Assembly (NCBI GenBank): GCA_017628305.1
Contig: JAGBZI010000056.1
Span: 1-37,476 of the forward strand
Length of the DNA stretch: 37,476 nt
Direction: 5' to 3'
Origin: Tidjanibacter sp.
Lineage (GTDB): Bacteria; Bacteroidota; Bacteroidia; Bacteroidales; Rikenellaceae
The position numbers and the translations under genes are program-made. Under the pieces are notes generated by a model. That model was not told the DNA's origin. It worked only from the letters and a program-made list of their open reading frames with translations, and did not search any database. This document shows positions 25,612 through 34,673 of the stretch, piece by piece; position 1 is the first letter of the stretch, and each line of letters begins with the position of its first letter.

Positions 25612-25989
25612 ATGAAGAAGAGAATGACAGTTTGGCGAGTACTGATGGTTGTGTCTGTGGCCTTGTGTGCAGTGGCTTGTGGTGGCTCGGATAGCCCCGA
25701 AAAGTGTATTGAGGAGTGCTGGAAGTCGCTCTCCAAGGGGGACACTGCCGCAGCTGTGGCAATGATGAAGACATCGCCCGAGGAGGTGGAGCTCTACCGC
25801 TCCATCTTTGCCGAGCAGAGCGGTGAGTTGCAGCGAGCCGGAGGGTTCGACCAGCTCGAGATTGTGGGTAGTGATGTCAGTGCAGAGAGTGCTACCATCG
25901 ACGCCGTTGTGGTGCTGAAGGATGGTCAGCGCATCGAGGGCTCCTACCGATTGGTGAGGGAGAACGACAGATGGCTCATCACCGAGTAG
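25612..25989 (+). CDS. Small lipoprotein, DUF4878-like
   Basis: A 125-residue protein with a lipoprotein signal (VVSVALCAVACGGSDSPE; acylated cysteine about residue 23). The remaining 100 residues follow the small NTF2/lumazine-binding-like pattern: helix PEKCIEECWKSLSKGDTAAA, then strands VGSDVSAESATIDAVVVLKD and a terminal REND-RWLITE. This fits the DUF4878 lipoproteins of Bacteroidota. Function unknown; probably anchored in an envelope membrane. It follows the WG-repeat gene by 79 bases and precedes oxyR by 42 bases. Confidence 0.8.
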   Translation: MKKRMTVWRVLMVVSVALCAVACGGSDSPEKCIEECWKSLSKGDTAAAVAMMKTSPEEVELYRSIFAEQSGELQRAGGFDQLEIVGSDVSAESATIDAVVVLKDGQRIEGSYRLVRENDRWLITE

Positions 25990-26031
25990 CAGCAACCAAA
26001 CCTCTATGCAAAATTTTAAACCCCGAAAGCT

Positions 26032-26943
26032 ATGACAATAATCCAACTCGAATACCTCCTTGCGGTGGCCAATTGTGGCAGCTTTTCCAAGGCGAGCGAG
26101 CTGTGCTTTGTGACGCAGCCTTCGCTCAGCATGCAGATTAAGAACCTCGAGGAGGAGCTGGGTGTGGTGCTTCTGGACCGCTCGAAGAAACCTGTGGTTC
26201 CCACACAGGTGGGCATGCTTGTCATCGAGAAGGCCAAGGAGGCGCTGCTGGCCTACAATAATGTGAGGGAGTGTGTTGCGGAGCTGAAGGGAAGTGTGTC
26301 GGGCCGCTTGAGGCTGGGTGTTATTCCCACCATTGCCCCCTACCTGCTGCCCCGCTTCATCCACACCTTCGGTGAGCGCTACCCCAAGGTGGAGCTCGAG
26401 ATTAGGGAGATGACCACCCCCGAGATTGTGCGCGCCATGGATAGCGACGAGATTGATGCTGCACTGCTGGCCGGAGGTACCTGCCCCGACCGTATCACCG
26501 AGCAGGAGCTCTTCGACGACCGCTTCTATGCCTATGTGTCGCCCGAGAACTCCCTTGCGGCACGCACGAACCTGAGGATTGAGGATATCTACTCAAAGGA
26601 CCTCATATTGCTGGCCGAGGGTCACTGCCTGAGGGATCAAGTGATAGAGCTGTGTGGTGCGAGTCGCCTGAGCGAACTGCCCTACACGCTGAAGAGTGGG
26701 TCGCTCGAGACGGTTATGCGCATTGTGGACAACACCGATATGCTCACCATCATCCCCGAGATGGCTCTGCCCTACATTCCGGACCACCTGAAGTCGAGGG
26801 TTAAGACCCTTGCGAGGGGAGCTGCAAGTCGCAAGATTGTGGTGGGTGTACGCCGCACCTATGCCAAGGAGACCATTGTTGCTGCACTCCGCGAGGTGAT
26901 AATGGAGAGTGTGGGCAAAAAAAGTGTAGGCCGAGAGTGGTAA
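26032..26943 (+). CDS. oxyR: LysR-family peroxide-sensing regulator OxyR
   Basis: A 303-residue LysR-type regulator. The N-terminal winged helix-turn-helix (residues 1-60) has QLEYLLAVANCGSFSKASEL and VTQPSLSMQIKNLEEELGVVL. The effector domain contains EGHCLRDQVIELCG, where the two cysteines fall at residues 199 and 208, the same numbers and spacing as the redox pair of E. coli OxyR. Oxidation by hydrogen peroxide would form the C199-C208 disulfide and switch the protein. From the family it should activate peroxide defence genes (catalase, Dps, AhpCF), none of which is in this window. No clear own promoter is seen in the 42 bases upstream. Confidence 0.93.
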   Translation: MTIIQLEYLLAVANCGSFSKASELCFVTQPSLSMQIKNLEEELGVVLLDRSKKPVVPTQVGMLVIEKAKEALLAYNNVRECVAELKGSVSGRLRLGVIPTIAPYLLPRFIHTFGERYPKVELEIREMTTPEIVRAMDSDEIDAALLAGGTCPDRITEQELFDDRFYAYVSPENSLAARTNLRIEDIYSKDLILLAEGHCLRDQVIELCGASRLSELPYTLKSGSLETVMRIVDNTDMLTIIPEMALPYIPDHLKSRVKTLARGAASRKIVVGVRRTYAKETIVAALREVIMESVGKKSVGREW

Positions 26944-26958
26944 TCGGTGCGAAATGTG

Positions 26959-26966
26959 TACCTTTG
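26959..26966 (+). promoter_or_regulatory. -7 promoter element for rsfS
   Basis: TACCTTTG, an exact match to TAnnTTTG, 65 bases ahead of the rsfS ATG and just past the oxyR stop. No obvious -33 TTG at the right distance. Confidence 0.5.
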
Positions 26967-27031
26967 CTACCTTGCCTACGGCAAGCAAACATGAAGATTA
27001 TGTAGAAAAATAGATAAAATCATTACGAAAA

Positions 27032-27382
27032 ATGCAGAAATTAATTGACAATATCGTTGGAGCAATTCAGGATAAAAAGGGAAAAAATATCGTGTCGCTC
27101 GACCTGACGGAGCTGGAGGGTACCATTTGCGACGCCTTTGTGGTGTGCAATGCCGACTCCACCACACAGGTGGATGCCATCGCCGACGGCATTGTGGAGG
27201 CACTCGAGGAGAAGCTGGGCGAGAAACCCCGCCGTGTGGAGGGTAAGACCAACGCAGCTTGGATTGCCATCGACTATGTGGATGTGATGGTCCACATCTT
27301 CCTCACCGAGTTGAGGAGCTACTACCGCCTCGAGCAACTCTGGGCTGACGCCAAGACCACTGCCTACGAGTCGGAGGAGTAA
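27032..27382 (+). CDS. rsfS: Ribosome silencing factor RsfS
   Basis: A 116-residue protein of the Iojap/RsfS family: VSLDLTELEGTICDAFVVCNADSTTQ near the N-terminus, then VEGKTNAAWIAIDYVDVMVHIF and the closing RSYYRLEQLWADA. It binds L14 on the large subunit and blocks joining with the small subunit, saving energy in starvation. It stands ahead of ftsH, cdsA and psd, an order I recall as common in Bacteroidota. The 167 bases between rsfS and ftsH hold no recognisable gene or promoter. Confidence 0.95.
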   Translation: MQKLIDNIVGAIQDKKGKNIVSLDLTELEGTICDAFVVCNADSTTQVDAIADGIVEALEEKLGEKPRRVEGKTNAAWIAIDYVDVMVHIFLTELRSYYRLEQLWADAKTTAYESEE

Positions 27383-27549
27383 TAGCTGCTGCCATCCTCA
27401 TGCGGCATGTGTGAGTGCATAATGTAGCCCTACATTGTGGGGTGATTTATTGTGCTCGAGCGGGTACTAAACCGAGTGCCCTGTGCGTTACTGATGAGAA
27501 TCAAACCAAAAAAGTCCAACCAATCAAAGTGTTTATACCAACAAACAAG

Positions 27550-29634
27550 ATGGAATTTAATAACCAGAATAGTAACCAAACCCCCAACCCCAATCGCCAC
27601 GACGGCGACCAAAACCCCGGAAATATGCCCCCTCGTCCTCCAAAACGCCCCCGTGCAGAGAGGGGCATACGGATTGTCTATGCCTTTTGGGCTGTTTTGA
27701 TGGTGGGTCTGCTCTTCATGCAGATGTGGAGTGGCGGCTCGTCGCCTGTGCAGACCAATTGGAACCGCCTGAAGGATATGATTGTGGCGGGCGATGTGGA
27801 GAGCATCACTGTGGAGAACGATAAGGTGGCCAAAATCTACCTCAAGGAGGAGGCTGTGGAGAGGTATCGCCAGATGCCCGGCTATAAGTCGCTCCCCGAG
27901 GGTGGCAAACACCAGTTCACCTACAACATCGGTAATCCAGACATCTTCCGCGAGGACCTCAAGGAGATAGGCTCGAAATATGAGGTGGAACCCCCCATGC
28001 CCGACTACACCTATCCCACCAACCTCATGAGGGAGATTCTCTCGTTTTTGCCCACCATCTTCATCTTACTGATGATTTTTGCCATGTTCCGTGCCATGAG
28101 CCGCAATAGCTCTGCACAGAACGGGGTGATGAATGTGGGTAAGTCGAAGGCGCAGGTCTACGATAAGGACGACAAAAATCGCATAACCTTCAAGGATGTG
28201 GCCGGCCACGAGGAGGCCAAGGTGGAGATTATGGAGATTGTGGACTTCCTGCGCAAACCCGAGAAATATAAGGAGCTGGGCGGTAAGATTCCCAAGGGAG
28301 CACTGCTCGTAGGCCCTCCCGGAACGGGTAAAACGCTGCTTGCCAAGGCTGTGGCCGGCGAGGCCAATGTTCCCTTCTTCTCCATCAGTGGTAGCGACTT
28401 TGTGGAGATGTTTGTGGGTGTGGGTGCCTCGAGGGTGAGGGACCTCTTTGCTCAGGCCAAGTCGAAGGCTCCCTGCATTGTGTTCATTGACGAGATTGAC
28501 GCCATCGGTCGTGCTCGTGGCAAGAATGCCGGCTTCGGCGGTAACGACGAGAGGGAGAATACACTCAACCAACTCCTCACCGAGATGGATGGTTTCGGCA
28601 GCAACTCGGGTGTCATTGTGTTGGCTGCCACCAACCGTGCCGATATTTTGGATAAGGCGCTCACCCGTGCGGGTAGGTTCGACCGCCAGATTGATGTGGG
28701 CCTTCCCGAGCTGAAGGAGCGCGAGGCAATCTTCGGTGTCCACATGCGCAAGCTGAAGTTGGCCGAGGATGTCAATGTGGAGTTTTTGGCCAAGCAGACC
28801 CCCGGATTTTCGGGTGCCGACATCGCTAATGTGTGCAACGAGGCAGCCCTTATTGCTGCCCGCCACGATAAAAAGGCTATCGACAAGGAGGATTTCCTCG
28901 CAGCTGTGGACCGCATAATCGGTGGTCTGGAGAAGAAGAGCAAGGTTATCACCCCCGCCGAGAAACGAACTATCGCCTACCACGAGGCGGGCCACGCCAC
29001 TGTGAGCTGGCTGCTGGAGCACGCCAACCCCTTGGTGAAGGTGACCATCATCCCCCGAGGCAGGGCGCTGGGTGCCGCATGGTACCTTCCCGAGGAGCGA
29101 CAGATTACCACCACGGAGCAGTTGATGCATGAGATGGCGTCGCTGTTGGCGGGTAGGGCTTCGGAGCTGCTCACCTTTGGTGAGATTTCCACGGGCGCGC
29201 TGAACGATTTGGAGAGGGCCACCAAGATGAGTTATGCTATGGTGAGCTACTATGGCATGAGCGATAAGGTGGGCAACCGCTCCTACTACGACTCCACCGG
29301 CCAGAGCGACTTCTCGATGACCAAACCCTATAGCGAGCAGACCTCCGTGATGATTGATGGCGAGGTGAAAGAGCTCATCGACAAGGCCTTCGAGATGGCC
29401 ACAACCATCCTCACCGAGAATAGGGAGGGTCTTGCCACCTTGGCCGAGCTGTTGCTGGAGAGGGAGGTGGTGTTTGCCGACGACTTGGAGCGTATCTATG
29501 GCAAACGCAAAAAACAGCTCGAGGCCGAAGCCGAGGAGCAGCGCAAAGCCGAGGAGAGTGGTGCCGAGAATGGTTCCGAGGCGAGTGGTGCCGAGGAGGG
29601 TGTGACCCCCGCCTACACCATCACCGAGGAGTAA
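27550..29634 (+). CDS. ftsH: ATP-dependent zinc metalloprotease FtsH
   Basis: About 694 residues. A hydrophilic N/P-rich start ([15 protein letters not shown]) precedes a first membrane helix (about 45-62), the periplasmic FtsH_ext domain, a second helix (about 160-180), the AAA+ domain with Walker A GPPGTGKT (255-262), Walker [12 protein letters not shown] and the second region of homology [20 protein letters not shown], then the zinc site HEAGH (478-482). The C-terminus is an E/A-rich tail. It extracts and degrades membrane and some soluble proteins. I chose the ATG at 27550; an upstream GTG would add 45 residues lacking family resemblance. It begins the ftsH-cdsA-psd gene run. Confidence 0.96.
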   Translation: MEFNNQNSNQTPNPNRHDGDQNPGNMPPRPPKRPRAERGIRIVYAFWAVLMVGLLFMQMWSGGSSPVQTNWNRLKDMIVAGDVESITVENDKVAKIYLKEEAVERYRQMPGYKSLPEGGKHQFTYNIGNPDIFREDLKEIGSKYEVEPPMPDYTYPTNLMREILSFLPTIFILLMIFAMFRAMSRNSSAQNGVMNVGKSKAQVYDKDDKNRITFKDVAGHEEAKVEIMEIVDFLRKPEKYKELGGKIPKGALLVGPPGTGKTLLAKAVAGEANVPFFSISGSDFVEMFVGVGASRVRDLFAQAKSKAPCIVFIDEIDAIGRARGKNAGFGGNDERENTLNQLLTEMDGFGSNSGVIVLAATNRADILDKALTRAGRFDRQIDVGLPELKEREAIFGVHMRKLKLAEDVNVEFLAKQTPGFSGADIANVCNEAALIAARHDKKAIDKEDFLAAVDRIIGGLEKKSKVITPAEKRTIAYHEAGHATVSWLLEHANPLVKVTIIPRGRALGAAWYLPEERQITTTEQLMHEMASLLAGRASELLTFGEISTGALNDLERATKMSYAMVSYYGMSDKVGNRSYYDSTGQSDFSMTKPYSEQTSVMIDGEVKELIDKAFEMATTILTENREGLATLAELLLEREVVFADDLERIYGKRKKQLEAEAEEQRKAEESGAENGSEASGAEEGVTPAYTITEE

Positions 29635-29666
29635 TGCAAACAAAGACGATTTAAAGGGAGTGTAAT

Positions 29667-30479
29667 ATGAGCCTGAAGGGTAAGAATCTGGGACTTCGCA
29701 CCGTGAGTGGTGCTGTGCTGGGAGTGGTGGTGGTTGGTGCCGCCCTGCTCTCCAAGTGGGCCTTTGCGGTGGTGGCGGCTGTTGTCACCGTGGGTGTCGT
29801 GTGGGAACTTCTCCGCATGGTGCGCACCAAGGAGGGGGTGGAGCCCCAAAATCTTGTGGCCACCGCGCTGGGTGTCGCACTCGTTGTGGAGTGTGCACTC
29901 TCGGGCTCGCCTGTGGCACTTCTCACCCTTCTGCTGTTGTTCCCTGTGGTGTTTATTGTGGAGCTGGCGAGGGGTAAGAACCGCCCGCTGGAGAATGTTG
30001 CTGCCACACTTATGGCCGTTGTCTACGGAGCTGTGCCCATGGCTCTGATGGTGTGCATGGGCCAGAGGGGCGGCGAGTGGGAGCCTGCATGGGTGCTGGC
30101 TGTGGTCATGACCGTGTGGGTGAACGACATCTTTGCCTACCTTGTGGGTTGCTCCATCGGACGCCATAAGATGTGCCCGTCGATTTCGCCCAAGAAATCG
30201 TGGGAGGGCTTTGCCGGCGGCGTGGTGTTTGCCGTGGCTTTTGCGATGGCTGCGGGCTACATGTTGGAGGGTAATGTGATTGCTTGGGGTGGCTTGGGTG
30301 CTGTGGTGGCTCTGGGAGGCGTCGTGGGCGACCTTGTGGAGTCGATGTTCAAGAGGGAGTGTGGCCTGAAGGATTCGGGCAACCTCATCCCCGGCCATGG
30401 AGGCATGCTCGACAGGTTCGATGCACTGCTCATTGCGGCCCCTCTGGCCTATGTTTATATGCTAATTTGTGGTCTATGA
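29667..30479 (+). CDS. cdsA: Phosphatidate cytidylyltransferase
   Basis: A 270-residue polytopic membrane enzyme. Several hydrophobic helices are followed by the family's C-terminal signature: CSIGRHKMCPSISPKKSWEG, then GDLVESMFKRECGLKDSGNL and the closing IPGHGGMLDRFDALL. It activates phosphatidic acid with CTP to CDP-diacylglycerol, the precursor used by PssA. A GGGAG lies ahead of the ATG. Its stop overlaps the psd start as ATGA, so the two are translationally coupled. Confidence 0.95.
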   Translation: MSLKGKNLGLRTVSGAVLGVVVVGAALLSKWAFAVVAAVVTVGVVWELLRMVRTKEGVEPQNLVATALGVALVVECALSGSPVALLTLLLLFPVVFIVELARGKNRPLENVAATLMAVVYGAVPMALMVCMGQRGGEWEPAWVLAVVMTVWVNDIFAYLVGCSIGRHKMCPSISPKKSWEGFAGGVVFAVAFAMAAGYMLEGNVIAWGGLGAVVALGGVVGDLVESMFKRECGLKDSGNLIPGHGGMLDRFDALLIAAPLAYVYMLICGL

Positions 30480-31150
30480 GAATAAATCCTGAAGGAATAG
30501 AGGGCATCAAAATCAACACTCTCGTCTTTGCCATCATCATTGCCGTGGTTACCACTACGGCATTTGTCTATGATTGGGCTTGGTGGGTATTGCTGTTGGT
30601 GGATGCTTTTTTGGTGTGGAGAATAGTTTTTTTCTTCTTCTTTTTTCGCGACCCCTCGAGGGAGCATTTGGAGGAGCGTGGGGCGGTGTTTTCGCCTGCC
30701 GACGGCAAGATTGTAGCCATCGAGGAGGTGGAGGGGCCCGAGTGTATAGGTGGCCGCTGCCTTCAGGTGTCGGTCTACATGAATTTCTATAATGTACACA
30801 TCAATTGGTCGCCTGTGTCGGGTGTGGTGGTTGCCAAGGAGCACTACAATGGCGAGTTTCTGCTTGCGTGGCACCCCAAAAGCTCCATGGAGAATGAGCA
30901 TACCACGGTGGGTGTGAGGTGCGATGATGGCACGGTTATGGCCTTTCGCCAGATTGCGGGATGGATTGCCCGCAGGATTGTGTGCTACCCCGAGGTTGGC
31001 GACCGTGTGGAGCAAAATGGTAAAATAGGATGTATCAAGTTTGGCTCGAGGGTCGATTTGTTCCTCCCCATAGGTAGCGAGGTGAATGTGGCCATTGGCC
31101 AGAAGGTTGTGGGCTCCCAAACCATCATTGCCCGACTGCCAAAACATTAA
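30476..31150 (+). CDS. psd: Phosphatidylserine decarboxylase proenzyme (short form)
   Basis: A 224-residue membrane-associated protein starting MRINPEGIEGIKINTLVFAI, with two N-terminal hydrophobic segments and then FSPADGKIVAIEEVE, MNFYNVHINWSPVSG and the self-cleavage site FGSRVDLFLP, where S191 becomes the pyruvoyl group. The GS site and short length mark the archaeal/Bacteroidota-type Psd. It converts phosphatidylserine to phosphatidylethanolamine. The start is fixed by the four-base overlap with cdsA; the longer open frame that begins at 30284 is only read-through in another frame of cdsA. Confidence 0.95.
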   Translation: MRINPEGIEGIKINTLVFAIIIAVVTTTAFVYDWAWWVLLLVDAFLVWRIVFFFFFFRDPSREHLEERGAVFSPADGKIVAIEEVEGPECIGGRCLQVSVYMNFYNVHINWSPVSGVVVAKEHYNGEFLLAWHPKSSMENEHTTVGVRCDDGTVMAFRQIAGWIARRIVCYPEVGDRVEQNGKIGCIKFGSRVDLFLPIGSEVNVAIGQKVVGSQTIIARLPKH

Positions 31151-31188
31151 TCGAGCGGGAATTTTCCCTAACCCAAATAATCTGCGTT

Positions 31189-32289
31189 ATGAATAGTTTA
31201 CACAGGTATATACTTGGAGCTGTGGGCCTTGCAGCCATGGTGGCTGTTTTCTGGTTCTTCGGCGACATTGTTTTTTATGTTCTCATTGCGGGTGTGCTGG
31301 CCATCATGTGCCAACCTCTGGTGTCGAAGGTGACGGGGGTGAATGTGTTTGGCCGCAATCTTCCCCGCTGGGTGGGCGCTGTGGCAGGTGTGGTGAGCGT
31401 GTGGCTTGTCATCCTGCTCTTTTTTGTGCTGCTCATCCCACTTATTTCGGGCAAGGTAAACGACCTCACCCATCTCGACTACTCCAGCATGCTCGCTTCG
31501 CTCCGTGAGCCCATGGCCGAGCTGGGCCTCTTCTTGGAGAAGTATTTCAAGCTCTCCATTTCGGAGAGCTCGCTTGTGGAGATGTTGGCGGGCTATGTGA
31601 ACGAGCTCATTAATCAGGGCACCGTGGGCTCGCTTGTGTCGTCGGTATTCTCGGTGGCCGGCAATGTGGTTGTGGCGGTTGTGAGTATCTCCTTCATAGC
31701 CTTCTACTTCATGAAGGAGGAGGGGCTTTTCTTGCGCATACTGCTTACCATTGCCCCCACAAAGTATGAGAAAAATGTGGAGAGGGCTGTGGATTCCATC
31801 ACCTCCATGCTCTCCAAGTATTTCATTGGGGTGGTTATCCAGATATTCTGCATGATGTTGGTGGTGACGGTGGTGTTGCTGCTGTGTGGTTTCAAGTTGC
31901 AGGATGCAATTTTTGTGGGCTTTGTGGAGGGTGTCTTCAACATCATTCCCTATGTGGGCCCTTGGGTAGGTTTCATCATCAGTGCCGCCTCGGGCCTCAC
32001 CTTTGTCACGGCGGGTGGCATGACTATTGGCTATGTGGTGCTGGCCATTGCGGCCACCATTCTTGTGGCACAGGCTGTCGATAATTACTTCATATCGCCC
32101 AAGGTCTTCTCGCGTCAGGTGAATGCCCATCCGCTGGAGATTTTCCTTGTGACCCTTGTTGCGGGCAGCTCGTCGGGCATTGTGGGTATGCTGGTGGCTA
32201 TCCCTGCCTACACGGTGTTGCGTGTGCTGGCCAAGGAGTTTTTGTACAACTACAAACTTGTCCGCTCCCTCACGAAGAATATGGAGTAG
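31189..32289 (+). CDS. AI-2E family membrane transporter (PerM-like)
   Basis: A 366-residue integral membrane protein with about eight helices: an N-terminal hydrophobic pair (VGLAAMVAVFWFFGDIVFYV), a middle amphipathic segment (about 110-190) and a C-terminal group with GVFNIIPYVGPWVGFIISA and VDNYFISPKVFS, the usual AI-2E family pattern. The family was named after autoinducer-2 export, but members also act as ion antiporters; the substrate here cannot be told. It lies 38 bases after psd, probably the last gene of the ftsH-cdsA-psd run, and is followed by a strong terminator. Confidence 0.9.
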   Translation: MNSLHRYILGAVGLAAMVAVFWFFGDIVFYVLIAGVLAIMCQPLVSKVTGVNVFGRNLPRWVGAVAGVVSVWLVILLFFVLLIPLISGKVNDLTHLDYSSMLASLREPMAELGLFLEKYFKLSISESSLVEMLAGYVNELINQGTVGSLVSSVFSVAGNVVVAVVSISFIAFYFMKEEGLFLRILLTIAPTKYEKNVERAVDSITSMLSKYFIGVVIQIFCMMLVVTVVLLLCGFKLQDAIFVGFVEGVFNIIPYVGPWVGFIISAASGLTFVTAGGMTIGYVVLAIAATILVAQAVDNYFISPKVFSRQVNAHPLEIFLVTLVAGSSSGIVGMLVAIPAYTVLRVLAKEFLYNYKLVRSLTKNME

Positions 32290-32322
32290 TGGGCACGAGA
32301 GTGGGTGCGACAGGAATAAAAC

Positions 32323-32355
32323 AAAGGTGTGTTCCACGGCGGAACACACCTTTTT
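32323..32355. terminator. Terminator after the AI-2E gene
   Basis: A 13-pair perfect stem (AAAGGTGTGTTCC, 32323-32335, with GGAACACACCTTT, 32341-32353) around a five-base loop, merging into T at 32351-32355. It lies between convergent genes, and A-rich sequence on its left gives a T-tract on the minus strand too. Confidence 0.88.
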
Positions 32356-32376
32356 ATTATATATGCCCCCCAACGG

Positions 32377-33336
32377 CTATCTTAGGAGCGAGATGGTGTA
32401 GACCACATAGATGGCCAAGAACAACGCTCCCTCCACACGCCCTATGCGCCCACGGCCAAAGAGGAGCACGGCGGCCAGCAGAGCCACCGAGGTGGAGAAC
32501 ATCATGACCATATCAACCATCGTCACATTGCCCAATCGCAGGGGTGCAATGGTGGCACTTGTGCCGAGGATAAGGAGTATGTTGGCGATGTTGGAGCCCA
32601 CAAGGTTGCCGAGAGCTATGCCGCTCTTGCCCTTGATGGCCGAGACAAACGAGGCGAAAAACTCGGGTAAGGAGGTGCCTGCGGCAACGAGTACGATGCC
32701 GATGACCGCCTCGCTGAGCCCCACACGACGGGCGAGGGTGATTGCTCCGTCGAGGAACATATCGGCGCCCCACACAAGTCCTACAAGACCTCCTACAATC
32801 ATCACAACCGAGAGCCACATGGAGGGTAGTTGCTCCTCGGGCTCGTTTGTGGAGGGTTGCGCCTCGGGCGACCTTCTTCCGCCAGCAATCATCATCCATA
32901 GGAAACCCACATAGAGCACCAAGAGGAGGATGCCGTCGCCACGCCCCAGCAGGTTTTCGCCACGCCCCCAGATGGAGCCATCGAGGGCCAGAAGGCAGAG
33001 CAGTGCTGCCACACCGATGTGGATGGGGATATCGCGACGGATGTTCTCGCGGCTGACACCAAGGGGGGTTATGAGGCAGGTGATGCCGAGGATGGCATAG
33101 ATGTTGAAGACATTGGAGCCCACAACATTGCCAATCGACACCTCGCTGCTGCCGTTAATGGCACTCATGACACTCACCACCAACTCGGGCATGGAGGTGC
33201 CCACCGCAACAATGGTGGCACCAATGATGAACTCCGAGAGGTGGAGCCTCTTGGCCACAGCCGAAGCTCCGTCCGTGAGGTAGTTGGCACCGAAACTCAG
33301 CAGCACGGCACCAAGAATTAGTTGTACGATAAACAT
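32377..33336 (-). CDS. Calcium/sodium antiporter (CaCA family)
   Basis: A 319-residue protein of about ten membrane helices in two inverted halves. Both alpha repeats are visible: VAVGTSMPELVVSVMSAING with GNVVGSNVFN in the first half, and VAAGTSLPEFFASFVSAIKG with GNLVGSNIAN in the second. The GTS(M/L)PE motif supplies the ion-binding glutamate. It exchanges Ca2+ for Na+ (or H+) across the inner membrane, like YrbG. It has no long cytosolic regulatory loop. It is convergent with the AI-2E gene and 35 bases from the cyclophilin gene upstream, perhaps one operon. Confidence 0.93.
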   Translation of the reverse strand: MFIVQLILGAVLLSFGANYLTDGASAVAKRLHLSEFIIGATIVAVGTSMPELVVSVMSAINGSSEVSIGNVVGSNVFNIYAILGITCLITPLGVSRENIRRDIPIHIGVAALLCLLALDGSIWGRGENLLGRGDGILLLVLYVGFLWMMIAGGRRSPEAQPSTNEPEEQLPSMWLSVVMIVGGLVGLVWGADMFLDGAITLARRVGLSEAVIGIVLVAAGTSLPEFFASFVSAIKGKSGIALGNLVGSNIANILLILGTSATIAPLRLGNVTMVDMVMMFSTSVALLAAVLLFGRGRIGRVEGALFLAIYVVYTISLLR

Positions 33337-33371
33337 TTTTGGTTTCTAAATGATAGTTCTACCCGAGGGCG

Positions 33372-33809
33372 TTACTCCTCAACGATGGTGATGGAGAGGA
33401 TGAGGTCGCCGGGGCGGATGTCGTCAATCACATCCACACCCTCCACAACCTTGCCAAAGCAGGTGTGTACACCGTCGAGGTGCTGTGTGTTCTGGCGATT
33501 GTGGCAGATGAAGAACTGCGAGCCGCCGGTGTCCTTGCCACGGTGGGCCATGGAGAGCACTCCTCGGTCGTGGTACTGTCGTGGAGCGGAGGTCTCACAC
33601 TTGATGGAGTATCCGGGGCCACCTGCGCCATTGCCGATGGGGCAGCCGCCCTGAATAACAAAGTCGGGGATAACCCTGTGGAAAGTGAGGCCGTCGTAGA
33701 AACGGCTGGTGGCGAGTTTCACAAAGTTGGCCACGGTGCCGGGGGTCTCATTTTCGTAGAGCTCCGCCTTCATCTCACCCTTCTCGGTGAGGATAATTGC
33801 ATATTTCAT
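33372..33809 (-). CDS. Cyclophilin-type peptidyl-prolyl cis-trans isomerase
   Basis: A 145-residue single-domain cyclophilin. The active-site region [22 protein letters not shown] is seen with its catalytic R, F and Q, and [17 protein letters not shown] follows. It speeds isomerisation of X-Pro bonds. No signal peptide is seen ([20 protein letters not shown]), so it is cytoplasmic. It lies directly upstream of the antiporter gene on the minus strand. Confidence 0.94.
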   Translation of the reverse strand: MKYAIILTEKGEMKAELYENETPGTVANFVKLATSRFYDGLTFHRVIPDFVIQGGCPIGNGAGGPGYSIKCETSAPRQYHDRGVLSMAHRGKDTGGSQFFICHNRQNTQHLDGVHTCFGKVVEGVDVIDDIRPGDLILSITIVEE

Positions 33810-33875
33810 AGTGCTGTAAAGTGTTTAAAAGTTGCGTTTCGAAGAACAAATATAACGATTTTCGTTTTCTTTTTG

Positions 33876-33883
33876 TACCTTTG
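33876..33883 (+). promoter_or_regulatory. -7 promoter element for pnuC
   Basis: TACCTTTG, an exact -7 match, 21 bases ahead of the pnuC ATG; the leader would be very short (about 15 bases). No clear -33 element. No room is left for an NAD+ or thiamine riboswitch between promoter and gene. Confidence 0.55.
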
Positions 33884-33904
33884 GACAACTAATTTCACCA
33901 CAAA

Positions 33905-34594
33905 ATGAACGCAAAGAGTACAAAACAATCGACCCTCAAACCCTTCGACATTGCAATTATTCTCCTCACAGTGGGCTCGGCTTTGGCCTACTCACTCATT
34001 ATGAAGCGGTTTGAACTTATCGGAACCATAGCCCTGATGATGGGTGTCACAGGCACAGTGTTGAGTGCCAAGCGAAGCATCTGGAACTTCCTCTTCGGAG
34101 CTGTCAATGTGAGCCTCTACGCCTTCATCGCCTTCCAGACGAGCAACTACGGTCAGGCCGCCCTCAATGCACTCTACTACCTCCCCATGCAGGTGGTGGG
34201 TTGGTGGGCTTGGAGCCACCGCAAGGACGCGGAGAACAAGGGTAAGGTGCGCACCCGCTCCATGAAATCTTGGCAGATTGTGGTGGCCGTGGCAGCCACG
34301 GTGGTGATGACAGTTATCCTCTCGTGGGTGCTGGGGCACTACACCGACGCTGCGCAGCCCCTCAAGGATGGTTTCGTAACCACCGTATTTATTGTGGGGC
34401 AGATTCTCATGACCTTTGCCTTCTGGGAGCAGTGGTTTTTCTGGTTGGCGGGTAATGTGCTCAATGTGGTGCTGTGGGCGGTGGTCATGGCCGAGGGCGA
34501 GATGCTGGGCGGCCTGATGCTCATCAAGTACTCGATGTATACCATCAACTCCATCAACGGCATTCGCATCTGGCGCAGGAGCAGAGCGGAGTAG
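33905..34594 (+). CDS. pnuC: PnuC-family nicotinamide riboside/vitamin transporter
   Basis: A 229-residue membrane protein with about seven helices. It holds the PnuC signature GAVNVSLYAFIAFQTSNYGQ, followed by ALYYLPMQVVGWWAWSHRK, and the second-half EQWFFWLAGNVLNVVLWAVV with IKYSMYTINSINGIRIWRR. PnuC proteins let nicotinamide riboside, or in relatives thiamine or riboflavin, pass down a gradient and be trapped by phosphorylation. No NadR-like kinase is next to it and no riboswitch is visible, so the vitamin is not settled. Confidence 0.92.
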   Translation: MNAKSTKQSTLKPFDIAIILLTVGSALAYSLIMKRFELIGTIALMMGVTGTVLSAKRSIWNFLFGAVNVSLYAFIAFQTSNYGQAALNALYYLPMQVVGWWAWSHRKDAENKGKVRTRSMKSWQIVVAVAATVVMTVILSWVLGHYTDAAQPLKDGFVTTVFIVGQILMTFAFWEQWFFWLAGNVLNVVLWAVVMAEGEMLGGLMLIKYSMYTINSINGIRIWRRSRAE

Positions 34595-34628
34595 TTGTGG
34601 CATATTGAGCCCCGTGTGTATATAGTAA

Positions 34629-34657
34629 GAAAGCCGCCCTCGGGGCGGCTTTCTTTT
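34629..34657. terminator. Bidirectional terminator between pnuC and the SulP gene
   Basis: GAAAGCCGCCC (34629-34639) pairs perfectly with GGGCGGCTTTC (34643-34653) around a TCG loop, followed by TTTT. It sits between convergent genes; on the minus strand the tail is less T-rich, so the plus direction is stronger. Confidence 0.88.
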
Positions 34658-34673
34658 GTTATCAAATATCTTG

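Noticed and set aside
27415..27549. 45-residue N-terminal extension of FtsH
   Set aside because: GTG start, no FtsH-like sequence; the ATG at 27550 gives a normal N-terminus.
30284..30475. N-terminal extension of Psd
   Set aside because: The extra 64 codons lie inside cdsA in another frame; the family start MRINPEG follows the ATGA overlap.
33810..33904. Riboswitch (NAD+ or thiamine type) before pnuC
   Set aside because: The -7 element lies only 21 bases from the ATG, leaving no room for an aptamer in the transcript.
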